6,776 nt of DNA from Alphaproteobacteria bacterium (GCA_013290035.1 JABCYT010000186.1:1-6776); one strand, 5' to 3'. Numbered from the stretch's first letter, positions 1 to 5,593 are shown. A program made the numbers and translations. Notes: generated by a model not told the origin, from the sequence alone.

Positions 1-2
1 TC

Positions 3-77
3 GACGCCTTCGCCGCGGCCTGCCGGTCGCGCGCTGCGGCGCGGCTGGGCGTTCCCCTGCGCGCCGCCGCGGAGTAG
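3..77 (+). CDS. C-terminal end of an unidentified upstream protein (partial)
   Basis: An open frame enters from the left edge and ends at TAG 75-77, giving 24 codons (DAFAAACRSRAAARLGVPLR, then AAAE). The Ala/Arg-rich helical tail gives no recognisable family. The stop lies two bases before the ATG of the dioxygenase, and that gene's GGAG ribosome site sits inside these last codons, so the two are probably co-transcribed. A gene of the same aromatic pathway (maleylpyruvate isomerase, fumarylpyruvate hydrolase or a regulator) would be a natural guess, but nothing visible supports one. Its reality rests on the frame and on its junction with the next gene. Confidence 0.55.
   Translation, partial: DAFAAACRSRAAARLGVPLRAAAE
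71..74 (+). promoter_or_regulatory. Ribosome binding site of the dioxygenase gene
   Basis: GGAG lies five bases before the ATG at 80 and supports that start. It overlaps the end of the preceding gene, as expected for translation within a polycistronic message. No promoter is visible in the 79 bases upstream. Confidence 0.5.
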
Positions 78-79
78 TC

Positions 80-1123
80 ATGGCTTCGCCCGCCACCCGC
101 AACAACGCGCGCCGCGATTTCTACGAGCGCATCGGCGAGCTTTCGATGGCGCCGCTGTGGGAATCGCTGCACCAGCTCGTGCCGCCCGCGCCGGCGCCGA
201 AATACCAGCCGGCTCATTGGGACTACGACAAGGTGCGGCCGTTCCTGATGGAATCGGGCTCGCTGATCACCGCCAAGGAGGCGGTGCGGCGCGTGCTGAT
301 CCTGGAGAATCCGGCGATGCCGGGTAGCGCCTGCATCACGCCCTCGCTCTATGCCGGCTTGCAGCTCATCCTGCCGGGCGAGGTGGCGCCCAGCCACCGC
401 CACACCCAGTCGGCGCTGCGCTTCATCGTCGAGGGCGAGGGCGCCTACACCGCCGTCGACGGCGAACGCACCATCATGCGCGAGGGCGATTTCGTCATCA
501 CGCCGACCTGGACCTGGCACGACCACGGCAACGATTCGCAGAAACCGATGGTGTGGCTGGACGGGCTCGACATTCCGATGGTGGCGATGTTCAACGCGGG
601 CTTCGCCGAGAACGGCGAGAGCGACGAACAGGTCGTCACGGCGCCCGAAGGCACGTCCGACGCCAAGTATGCCAGCGGCCTGCTGCCGGTCGACTGGAAG
701 CCCGCGCGCCAGACCTCGCCCATTTTCAACTATCCCTATGCCCGCACGCGCGAGGCCCTGCAGGGTCTTGCCAAGGCCGGGCCGCCCGACGCCTGCCACG
801 GCTACAAGCTGCGCTATGTGAACCCGGCGAGCGGCGGCGCACCGATCGCCACCATGGGCACCTTCATGCAGCTCCTGCCCAATGGCTTTGCGACCGCGCC
901 CTATCGCAGCACCGACGGCACGATCTTCTCCGTGGTCGAGGGCGAGGGCGAGAGCGTGATCGGCGAGCAGACCTTCCGCTGGAAGAAGCGCGACCATTTC
1001 GTCGTGCCGAGCTGGGCCAAGGTCGTGCACAAGGCCAAGAGCGAATCAGTGCTGTTCTCCTTCTCCGACCGGCCGGTGCAGGAGAAGCTCGATCTGTGGC
1101 GCGAGGATCGCGGCGGCCGCTAG
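80..1123 (+). CDS. Gentisate 1,2-dioxygenase-like bicupin ring-cleavage enzyme
   Basis: The predicted role is iron(II)-dependent cleavage of gentisate between C1 and C2 to maleylpyruvate, in the cytoplasm. The 347-residue length fits the family. The first cupin (about residues 90-170) has the metal motif SHRHTQSALRFIVEGEGAYT, with H106 and H108, followed by TPTWTWHDHGN with H147. These give the HxH...H iron triad with the spacing expected for gentisate dioxygenases. The second cupin (about 240-335) keeps the fold signature FSVVEGEGESVIGEQTF, but its HxH position reads YRSTDG, so it is probably non-metallated, as is usual in this family. The start is supported by GGAG at 71-74. The stop shares CTAG with the convergent oxidoreductase. 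Related bicupins act on salicylate or 1-hydroxy-2-naphthoate, and no other gentisate-pathway gene is visible here, so substrate is less certain than reaction class. Confidence 0.88.
   Translation: MASPATRNNARRDFYERIGELSMAPLWESLHQLVPPAPAPKYQPAHWDYDKVRPFLMESGSLITAKEAVRRVLILENPAMPGSACITPSLYAGLQLILPGEVAPSHRHTQSALRFIVEGEGAYTAVDGERTIMREGDFVITPTWTWHDHGNDSQKPMVWLDGLDIPMVAMFNAGFAENGESDEQVVTAPEGTSDAKYASGLLPVDWKPARQTSPIFNYPYARTREALQGLAKAGPPDACHGYKLRYVNPASGGAPIATMGTFMQLLPNGFATAPYRSTDGTIFSVVEGEGESVIGEQTFRWKKRDHFVVPSWAKVVHKAKSESVLFSFSDRPVQEKLDLWREDRGGR
1120..1123. other. Shared CTAG: overlapping stops of convergent genes
   Basis: The plus-strand dioxygenase ends with TAG at 1121-1123 and the minus-strand oxidoreductase ends with TAG read from 1122 to 1120. 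The palindrome CTAG serves as both stops, leaving no intergenic base and no room for a dedicated terminator. Confidence 0.85.
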
Positions 1124-2121
1124 CCGATCGCGATCGAGCGACCTTCATCCAGGGCGCGTTGCGTGGCGGCGGATAGAGCCAGGGCTTCGATGGCCCGTTC
1201 GGCGTCGAGAAGCTCGGGGTCGGCCCGGCCACGGATGCAATCCACGAAGCGCTGAAGTTCGGCCTGATAGGGATCGCGCGCCGCCGTCGCCACGGGCTGC
1301 GGCCGGGCATTGCCCGCGAGAATCGTGAAGGTGCTTTTCGGCGGGCCGTTCTCGAAGATGGCCTGATGCTCGAAGGCCGCTCCTTCGAACAGCGCGCGAA
1401 AGCCGACGGTAAAAGGAAAACCCGGCGGCATCAGGCCACTCGCGACGACGGTGGCGTGACGGCCGTCCTGGTAGCTCAGCAGGACCGAGATCTCACCAGC
1501 GATGCCCGCGTTGGTTCGTGCGGCGCTGGCCGACAGACGAGCCGGCGGGCCCATCACCCATTGGATGAAATCGAAGTCGAAGGTCATCAACTCGGTGGCG
1601 GGATCGCTGTAGTGGGCTTTGTGGTCGGGCGCATCTCGGTGAAGGTACGACCCGAGCCGCGAGGTCGCGACGCTCAGCAGCCGTCCGTGCTCGCCCGAGG
1701 ACACCATCGCCTTGATATGGGCATAGGCGGCCAACGAGCGGACGAGCAGGCCGACCTGCAGCAGCCGGTCGGCACGGCGCGCCGCCGCGAGCATCTGCCG
1801 AGCCGCGTCCAGCCGAACCGCCAGCGGCGTCTCGCAAAATACGTGCTTGCCTGCGTCGAGTGCCGGAACGACGAAAGTGTGGTGAACGGCACTCGGCAGG
1901 CAGACGTCGATCGCGTCCACAGCGGCATTTTCCATCAAGGCGGCGGCGTCGCTGAAAGGCTCCGCGTTGCAGATCGCGGCGGCCGAGCGGGCGCGCGCCC
2001 GATCGCGGGAGAACACGCCGACGACCGTCGCTTCGGCGATCCCGGCATAGGCGGCCGCATGCGCCGTTCCCATCGCGCCCGCACCCAGTATGCCTATTCC
2101 GATCCGGGTCAATCGAGCCAT
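1120..2121 (-). CDS. Gfo/Idh/MocA family oxidoreductase with atypical active site
   Basis: This is a 333-residue cytoplasmic protein of the NAD(P)-dependent dehydrogenase family that acts on sugars, inositols and related compounds. The N-terminal Rossmann domain (about 1-125) has the dinucleotide loop GILGAGAMGTAH (GxGxxG at 13-18), VDAIDVCLPSAVHH at 68-81 and AGKHVFCETPLAV at 90-102. The C-terminal alpha/beta domain (about 126-320) has ELMTFDFDFIQWVMG at 177-191. Two family hallmarks are changed. The EKP lysine is threonine (ETP, T98), and the usual histidine in the second-domain helix appears to be phenylalanine (F181). It may be a divergent enzyme or a ligand- or cofactor-binding protein. 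The ATG at 2121 was chosen because the Rossmann strand begins directly after it; extending to 2247 adds only Arg-rich sequence that shadows the LytTR gene. It overlaps the LytTR gene by 13 bases, so translational coupling is likely. Substrate is unknown. Confidence 0.85.
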   Translation of the reverse strand: MARLTRIGIGILGAGAMGTAHAAAYAGIAEATVVGVFSRDRARARSAAAICNAEPFSDAAALMENAAVDAIDVCLPSAVHHTFVVPALDAGKHVFCETPLAVRLDAARQMLAAARRADRLLQVGLLVRSLAAYAHIKAMVSSGEHGRLLSVATSRLGSYLHRDAPDHKAHYSDPATELMTFDFDFIQWVMGPPARLSASAARTNAGIAGEISVLLSYQDGRHATVVASGLMPPGFPFTVGFRALFEGAAFEHQAIFENGPPKSTFTILAGNARPQPVATAARDPYQAELQRFVDCIRGRADPELLDAERAIEALALSAATQRALDEGRSIAIG

Positions 2122-2900
2122 CCCGCCTGCTTGACCTGGTCGCGAAAGGTCTTGCTGACCGGTACGTGCAGCCCGTTGCGCAACACCAGGACAGGGCGAC
2201 CGGCGTTGCGCTCGACCGAAGCGATTGCGCCGCCGGCCACCCACCACGAGCGGTGCACTTGCTGGCCGTGCGTCGGTCCGAGCTCGGCCAGCGCATCGCG
2301 CAGGCGCAGCAGGATGAGATCGCTGCCCAGCGCGGTGTGGATGCGGAGGTAATGGTCCTCCATCTCCAGGGCTAGAAGATCGCGGCCCAGCGCCGGCGGC
2401 ACGCGGCGGAAGAAGTCGGGTGCGACGGGCTCTACGCCGAAGGCGGGGGCAGGCGCTTCAGCGACGCGGGCGCGCTCGGAGTCTGCTTCGGCATGTAGGC
2501 GTCGCTCGACGAACAGGCCCACCAGGACGGAGATGACCACCGCCAGGAACGCCGTTTGCGGAAATATGTAGGGAAAGGCGCGCCAGGGGGTTGGCCACAC
2601 CAGCCAGTCATGGACGACGATGATTGCGGCCGTCATCGGCATCGCCGCCAGGATTCCGGCCAGCGCCATGCGAATGACGATCGGCCTGCGGTTGAACGCC
2701 TCGATCTGGCGCAGCGCGACGATGCAGCCGATCACCATCCCCCAGGACAGGACGCCAATGATGGTGAAATAGAGCAGGCGCTTGCCCAGCCCCATCGTCT
2801 CGTAGCTGCCGAACGGGCCGGTCACGGCCATGACGATGGCGATCCCCAGGACCCATGGCAGGTGATAGGGAATCGTTCTGACAGGGGTCCATTCGCGCAT
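2109..2900 (-). CDS. Membrane-anchored LytTR family transcriptional regulator
   Basis: This 263-residue protein has four predicted membrane helices (about 15-31, 41-63, 75-100 and 109-131), a charged linker (132-160) and a C-terminal LytTR DNA-binding domain (about 163-260). Diagnostic LytTR stretches are LLALEMEDHYLRIHTA at 175-190, QQVHRSWWVAGGAI at 213-226 and LRNGLHVPVSKTFRDQV at 240-256. There is no response-receiver domain, so it belongs to the type that senses through its membrane part and binds DNA while membrane-bound. Signal and targets are unknown. The ATG at 2900 was chosen because residues just after it lead into the first helix. An in-frame ATG at 3026 would add 42 residues and overlap the divergent gene's start. 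The ribosome site is weak (GGGA about 13 bases upstream), so this start is moderately certain. It is divergent from the 3025 operon and overlaps the downstream oxidoreductase gene. Confidence 0.85.
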   Translation of the reverse strand: MREWTPVRTIPYHLPWVLGIAIVMAVTGPFGSYETMGLGKRLLYFTIIGVLSWGMVIGCIVALRQIEAFNRRPIVIRMALAGILAAMPMTAAIIVVHDWLVWPTPWRAFPYIFPQTAFLAVVISVLVGLFVERRLHAEADSERARVAEAPAPAFGVEPVAPDFFRRVPPALGRDLLALEMEDHYLRIHTALGSDLILLRLRDALAELGPTHGQQVHRSWWVAGGAIASVERNAGRPVLVLRNGLHVPVSKTFRDQVKQAGWLD

Positions 2901-2912
2901 CGTGGAACGATG
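2898..2912. repeat. Perfect inverted repeat at the LytTR start codon
   Basis: CATCGT-GGA-ACGATG is a perfect palindrome with 6-base arms and a 3-base spacer. Its left arm contains the LytTR start codon (CAT at 2898-2900 on the plus strand). It could be an operator for autoregulation or a small hairpin at the translation start. Arms this short also occur by chance. Confidence 0.3.
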
Positions 2913-3024
2913 ATCCCGGCAGATCGCGAAAAAGGCCAGCGATTCTGCGCAAGGACGATGGAACGTGGGGGGCAGTGCGCCGATCCTGCCCACGCCGTCG
3001 TGATTGCATCCTGTGGGAACCGAC
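2901..3024. promoter_or_regulatory. Divergent intergenic region between LytTR and DUF6622-like genes
   Basis: This 124-base gap is the only substantial non-coding stretch and must carry the promoters for both operons if the LytTR start at 2900 is right. I do not see a convincing -35/-10 pair. A TTGCGC on the minus strand near 2950 has no good -10 partner. The region holds TGGAACG at 2959-2965, matching TGGAACG at 2903-2909, with a looser TGGGAACCG at 3014-3022. An imperfect hairpin pairs GGGCAG (2970-2975) with CTGCCC (2986-2991). None is proven regulatory. Confidence 0.45.
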
Positions 3025-3540
3025 ATGCCATCTTTCTTTCAAATCGTTGCCAACACGCCGTTGTGGGTCTGGCCGCTGATGGCCTTCATTCTGTGGCTCG
3101 GCGTGCAGGGCCTGCAGCCGCGTGTCATCCCCGCGTGGCGCCTCGCCATCCTGCCCGCCGTCGGCCTCGCCACATCGCTGGGCGGGATCGCGCAATCGGT
3201 CGACCCGGCCGCGGCGGCGACCGGCTGGGGGTTGGCGCTGCTGGCCTTTCTGCCGCTGGGCTGGGCTTCGGGCCAGAACCGGCCGGTGCGGCTGCGTCCC
3301 GGGGACGGCAAGCTGGAAATCGCCGGCGGCTGGTTCGCGCTTGGCTTCGGCGTCTCGATCTTCGCCGTGCGCTATGCGATGGGCGTGCTGTTCGGCGTGC
3401 TGCCGGCCCTGCGCGCCGAACCGCTATGGATCCATGTCTCCGGCGCAGTCGGCGGCATGGTCGCGGGCATCGGCATCGGCTGGCTCGCCAACCTGCTGCG
3501 CCGCGCCCGTCGCGCGATGGAGGTCGCCCCATGCGCCTGA
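3025..3540 (+). CDS. DUF6622-like multi-pass inner-membrane protein
   Basis: This 171-residue hydrophobic protein has about five predicted membrane helices (roughly 13-30, 37-55, 66-82, 103-126 and 134-157) and a basic C-terminal tail (RRARRA). The opening QIVANTPLWVWPLMAFILWL, then LQPRVIPAWRLAILPAVGL, resembles small alphaproteobacterial membrane proteins annotated as DUF6622. That assignment is from memory of the family pattern and no function is established. The ATG at 3025 has GGGA at 3015-3018 with six-base spacing. A TTG seven codons earlier is possible but less likely. It is the first gene of a plus-strand trio, and its last 10 bases overlap the next gene. Its position opposite a membrane LytTR regulator suggests, without proof, a target or partner of that regulator. 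Confidence 0.75.
   Translation: MPSFFQIVANTPLWVWPLMAFILWLGVQGLQPRVIPAWRLAILPAVGLATSLGGIAQSVDPAAAATGWGLALLAFLPLGWASGQNRPVRLRPGDGKLEIAGGWFALGFGVSIFAVRYAMGVLFGVLPALRAEPLWIHVSGAVGGMVAGIGIGWLANLLRRARRAMEVAPCA
3519..3524 (+). promoter_or_regulatory. Ribosome binding site of the tetratricopeptide-like gene
   Basis: GGAGGT lies six bases before the ATG at 3531, inside the end of the preceding gene. It is the strongest Shine-Dalgarno sequence in the window. It fixes the start despite the much longer open frame that extends back to 2556. Confidence 0.7.
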
Positions 3541-4199
3541 TCGTCCTTCTCGTGCTGGCGCTGTCGGCCAGTCTCGCGGCCCTCGCCCAGCAGCGCTTCG
3601 ATTTCAAGGTGCGCGAGGACATGTTCGCCGGCATGGACGGCGATCAGGCGGCGTTCGACCGCGCCATGAAGCTGATCGACGATACGCTGTCGACCGATCC
3701 AAACCACGCCGAGGCACTGGTGTGGCGGGGCGATGGACGCTTGTTCCTGGCTGGCCAGGCGTTCCAGCGCGGTGCGACCGCTGAAGGCCAGGCCCTCATG
3801 GCGCAAGCGATAGCGGATATGGATCGCGCCGTGTCGCTGGCACCGGACAACATCGCTGTCCGCATCCCGCGGGCCGCCGGTCTTTTGCCGTTCGCGCGTG
3901 GCATGCGGCCGTTCAACCGCCCCGAAGCGGACCGGATGACCAGAACGGCCATCGGCGACTTCGAGTTCGTGGTGACGACCAGCACGCCGTGGTGGAGTAA
4001 ACTGTCTCAGCACGGCCGTGGCGAGCTGCTGGGCGCGCTGGCCGACAGCTGGCTGCAGCTCGGCGATGTTGCCAAGGCCGGTCCCTATCTCGACCGCATG
4101 ACGAGCGAGCTGGCGGACACGCCCTATGCCAAGAACGCAGCCCTTCGCCGCGCCGATCCGGCGGCGAGAGTGCCGCTTACCTGCCTTGGGTGTCACTGA
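3531..4199 (+). CDS. Exported tetratricopeptide-like protein ending in a CxxCH motif
   Basis: This is a 222-residue predicted periplasmic protein. Residues 1-20 form a signal peptide (MRLIVLLVLALSASLAALAQ) with a likely cleavage site near AlaLeuAlaGln. The mature part is helical and tetratricopeptide-like: DGDQAAFDRAMKLIDDTLST (36-55) with PNHAEALVWRGDG after it, MAQAIADMDRAVSLAPDN (90-107), and a third segment, ALADSWLQLGDVAKAGPYLD, at 169-188. The final residues are LTCLGCH, giving C218-x-x-C221-H222 immediately before the stop. CxxCH is the covalent haem c attachment motif and an exported protein could meet the maturation machinery, but a lone terminal motif could instead bind metal or form a disulphide. 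No distal methionine or histidine ligand is obvious. Translation probably couples to the membrane protein upstream (10-base overlap) and the hydrolase downstream (one-base gap). Function is unknown; scaffold or partner of the neighbours is inference. Confidence 0.8.
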   Translation: MRLIVLLVLALSASLAALAQQRFDFKVREDMFAGMDGDQAAFDRAMKLIDDTLSTDPNHAEALVWRGDGRLFLAGQAFQRGATAEGQALMAQAIADMDRAVSLAPDNIAVRIPRAAGLLPFARGMRPFNRPEADRMTRTAIGDFEFVVTTSTPWWSKLSQHGRGELLGALADSWLQLGDVAKAGPYLDRMTSELADTPYAKNAALRRADPAARVPLTCLGCH

Positions 4200-4200
4200 G

Positions 4201-5190
4201 ATGCCCCGGCGCCTGCTCGCGGCGGTGACTGCCCTTGTCGTCGCCGCATCGACCGCACAGGTCAACGCCGAGACGGTGATGCTCCGATCCGGCAGCTATG
4301 GGGACTTTCGCCAGCTCGTCGCGCGCGAGGCGGCGACCACCGAGGTCTCCATCGCTGCGACGCTGAGCTTTCCCGCCGAGGCGCGGGATCGCTATCCCGC
4401 CGTCGTGATCGTGCACGGCCTTGGCGGCTATGGGGAGTCGAACGAAGGCTGGCACGCCGCCGAATTCCGCAAAGCCGGCTTCGCCACCCTGACCTATGAC
4501 AGCCCCACGGCGCGAAGCATGCGCCAGGGCTCGGCGACTGGTTCGAATGGTGGTCCGCCATGGGCGTCGGCGGTTGCCGAGGCCTATTCAGCGCTGCGTC
4601 TGCTGGCCGGAGATCCGAGAATCGATGCCAGCCGGATCGCCATCGTCGGTTTCTCGTTCGGTGGCGAGGTCGCGCATCTTGCCGCCTTCGAGTGGTTGCG
4701 CGCCGCGCTCGCGCCGGGACAAAACCGGTTTGCCGCCCACGTCTCCTACTATCCGGCGGGCGACTATGGCGCCGCAGCGGGGCCCGGGGTCTATACGGGC
4801 GCGCCGATCCTGATGCTGTTGGGCGAGAAGGACGACAACCTGCCGGTCGCAAAGCCTGAGGAGTATCTCGCCTACGCCAGAAGCGCGGGTGCCACGCCGC
4901 CCATCGACGTCTCGATCTATCCGGGCGCGTATCACGCCTGGACGGTTTCTAGCCTGGGTGCTGCGCGCTTCTATCCGCAATACCCCAGCACGCGAAAATG
5001 TCCGTACCTTCTGCTGGGGCCATCCCGGCCCGCTCTCCTCATCAGCGGCCAGGAAGCGCCGATGGATCCCAATGCCTTTCGGACCTGTCTCAAGGACGGT
5101 CAGGGCTACACCATGGCCTACGACGAGTCGGCGCGGGCCAAGTCCACCCGCGAGACCGTGGATCTTCTTGTAAAGAGCCTGCGGCCCTAG
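4201..5190 (+). CDS. Exported dienelactone hydrolase-like alpha/beta hydrolase
   Basis: This is a 329-residue predicted periplasmic hydrolase. Residues 1-23 form a signal peptide (RR near the start, a hydrophobic core, then AQVNA). The alpha/beta-hydrolase elements are in order: strand and oxyanion region PAVVIVHGLGGYGES (66-80), nucleophile elbow IVGFSFGG with S152, acid loop LMLLGEKDDNLPV with D211 or D212, and histidine loop YPGAYHAW with H245. The order and spacing match dienelactone-hydrolase-like esterases, so ester, lactone or thioester hydrolysis is expected, with substrate unknown. The 84 residues after H245 carry a loop with C267 and C296, which could form a disulphide in the periplasm, before the final helix. 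The ATG at 4201 follows the preceding stop by one base, and the signal peptide begins directly there, so an earlier ATG at 4126 is rejected. The Shine-Dalgarno is poor, consistent with translational coupling. The stop is four bases from the convergent lipoprotein stop. Confidence 0.85.
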   Translation: MPRRLLAAVTALVVAASTAQVNAETVMLRSGSYGDFRQLVAREAATTEVSIAATLSFPAEARDRYPAVVIVHGLGGYGESNEGWHAAEFRKAGFATLTYDSPTARSMRQGSATGSNGGPPWASAVAEAYSALRLLAGDPRIDASRIAIVGFSFGGEVAHLAAFEWLRAALAPGQNRFAAHVSYYPAGDYGAAAGPGVYTGAPILMLLGEKDDNLPVAKPEEYLAYARSAGATPPIDVSIYPGAYHAWTVSSLGAARFYPQYPSTRKCPYLLLGPSRPALLISGQEAPMDPNAFRTCLKDGQGYTMAYDESARAKSTRETVDLLVKSLRP

Positions 5191-5194
5191 CCGG
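5191..5194. other. Four-base junction between convergent operons
   Basis: Only CCGG separates the hydrolase stop (5188-5190) from the minus-strand lipoprotein stop (5195-5197). I see no hairpin with a T-rich tail on either strand here, so both transcripts probably run into the opposing gene or end by Rho. Confidence 0.6.
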
Positions 5195-5584
5195 TCAGGC
5201 GACGCGCTTCTTCTGCGCCGCGACGGAACCGGCGCACTGGTCGACCGGCAACGGCCGCAACTGCAGGTCGTAGGCATCGGCATACTCGGCCTTCCAGGCG
5301 GTGCCGTCCCGACGGTAGAGATAGACGAACAGGCTGCAGGCGTCGGACTGGTAACGCATCGCGCGGGCGGGATCGTCCTTGCGATCGAGCAGGCCGGTGC
5401 CGAACATCGCCGCGAGCTGCGCTTCGTCGAGGCCCTTGATGCGGTCGAGCGGGATCGGCGTGCCGGCATTGCGCGAGGTGAAGACGCCCTTCTCGCCGCC
5501 CGTCAGGGAATATTGCGGGCCGGAGTCGGTGACACAACCGCCGAGCAGAAGGATGAGCGCGAGAGCCCCGAAAGCCGGTTTCAT
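5195..5584 (-). CDS. Small predicted lipoprotein
   Basis: This 129-residue protein has a lipoprotein signal: MKPAFGALALILLLGGC, with lipobox Leu-Gly-Gly-Cys and C17 as the predicted acylated residue. The mature part contains IPLDRIKGLDEAQLAAMFG (44-62), then RYQSDACSLFVYLYRRDG (77-94). The pattern of a 'GLDxxxLxxxFG' segment followed by a Cys-containing beta stretch with YLYRRDG resembles many uncharacterised small alphaproteobacterial lipoproteins. C83 and C117 could pair. It lies nine bases downstream of the EI24-like gene, and its ribosome site (AGAGTGAG) overlaps that gene's stop, so the genes form one operon. Aspartate at positions 2 and 3 after the Cys is absent at +2 (Val18), so outer-membrane sorting is plausible. 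Function unknown. Confidence 0.75.
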   Translation of the reverse strand: MKPAFGALALILLLGGCVTDSGPQYSLTGGEKGVFTSRNAGTPIPLDRIKGLDEAQLAAMFGTGLLDRKDDPARAMRYQSDACSLFVYLYRRDGTAWKAEYADAYDLQLRPLPVDQCAGSVAAQKKRVA

Positions 5585-5593
5585 GCGCTCACT

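Noticed and set aside
1125..1136. CGATCGCGATCG palindrome as a bidirectional terminator
   Set aside because: There is no T-rich tract on either side and the palindrome lies within codons. A repeated GATCG pattern is common in GC-rich DNA.
2122..2247. Longer oxidoreductase start at 2247
   Set aside because: The added 42 residues are Arg/Gly-rich and simply read the LytTR gene in another frame; the Rossmann fold begins right after the ATG at 2121.
1366..2352. 328-codon plus-strand open frame opposite the oxidoreductase
   Set aside because: It is a GC-driven antisense shadow. Its translation is rich in Arg, Gly and His with no domain, while the minus strand shows clear Gfo/Idh and LytTR motifs.
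2970..2991. GGGCAG/CTGCCC hairpin as a terminator or riboswitch
   Set aside because: Arms are only six bases with a 10-base loop and no T tract follows; I recognise no riboswitch core in the 124-base region.
2901..3026. Longer LytTR start at 3026, adding 42 residues
   Set aside because: The added segment has no domain and would overlap the divergent start at 3025, leaving no promoter space. The start at 2900 leads directly into the first helix. It is not fully excluded because the ribosome site at 2900 is weak.
2556..3530. Long plus-strand open frame reading into the tetratricopeptide-like gene, suggesting a 547-residue protein
   Set aside because: The first 325 codons lie antisense to the LytTR gene and out of frame through the DUF6622-like gene, with low-complexity Arg/His/Gln-rich composition. 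A strong GGAGGT and a signal peptide mark the true start at 3531.
4588..5469. 293-codon minus-strand open frame across the hydrolase and lipoprotein
   Set aside because: It is antisense to a clear alpha/beta hydrolase, crosses a gene boundary, and its product is Arg-rich without recognisable motifs.
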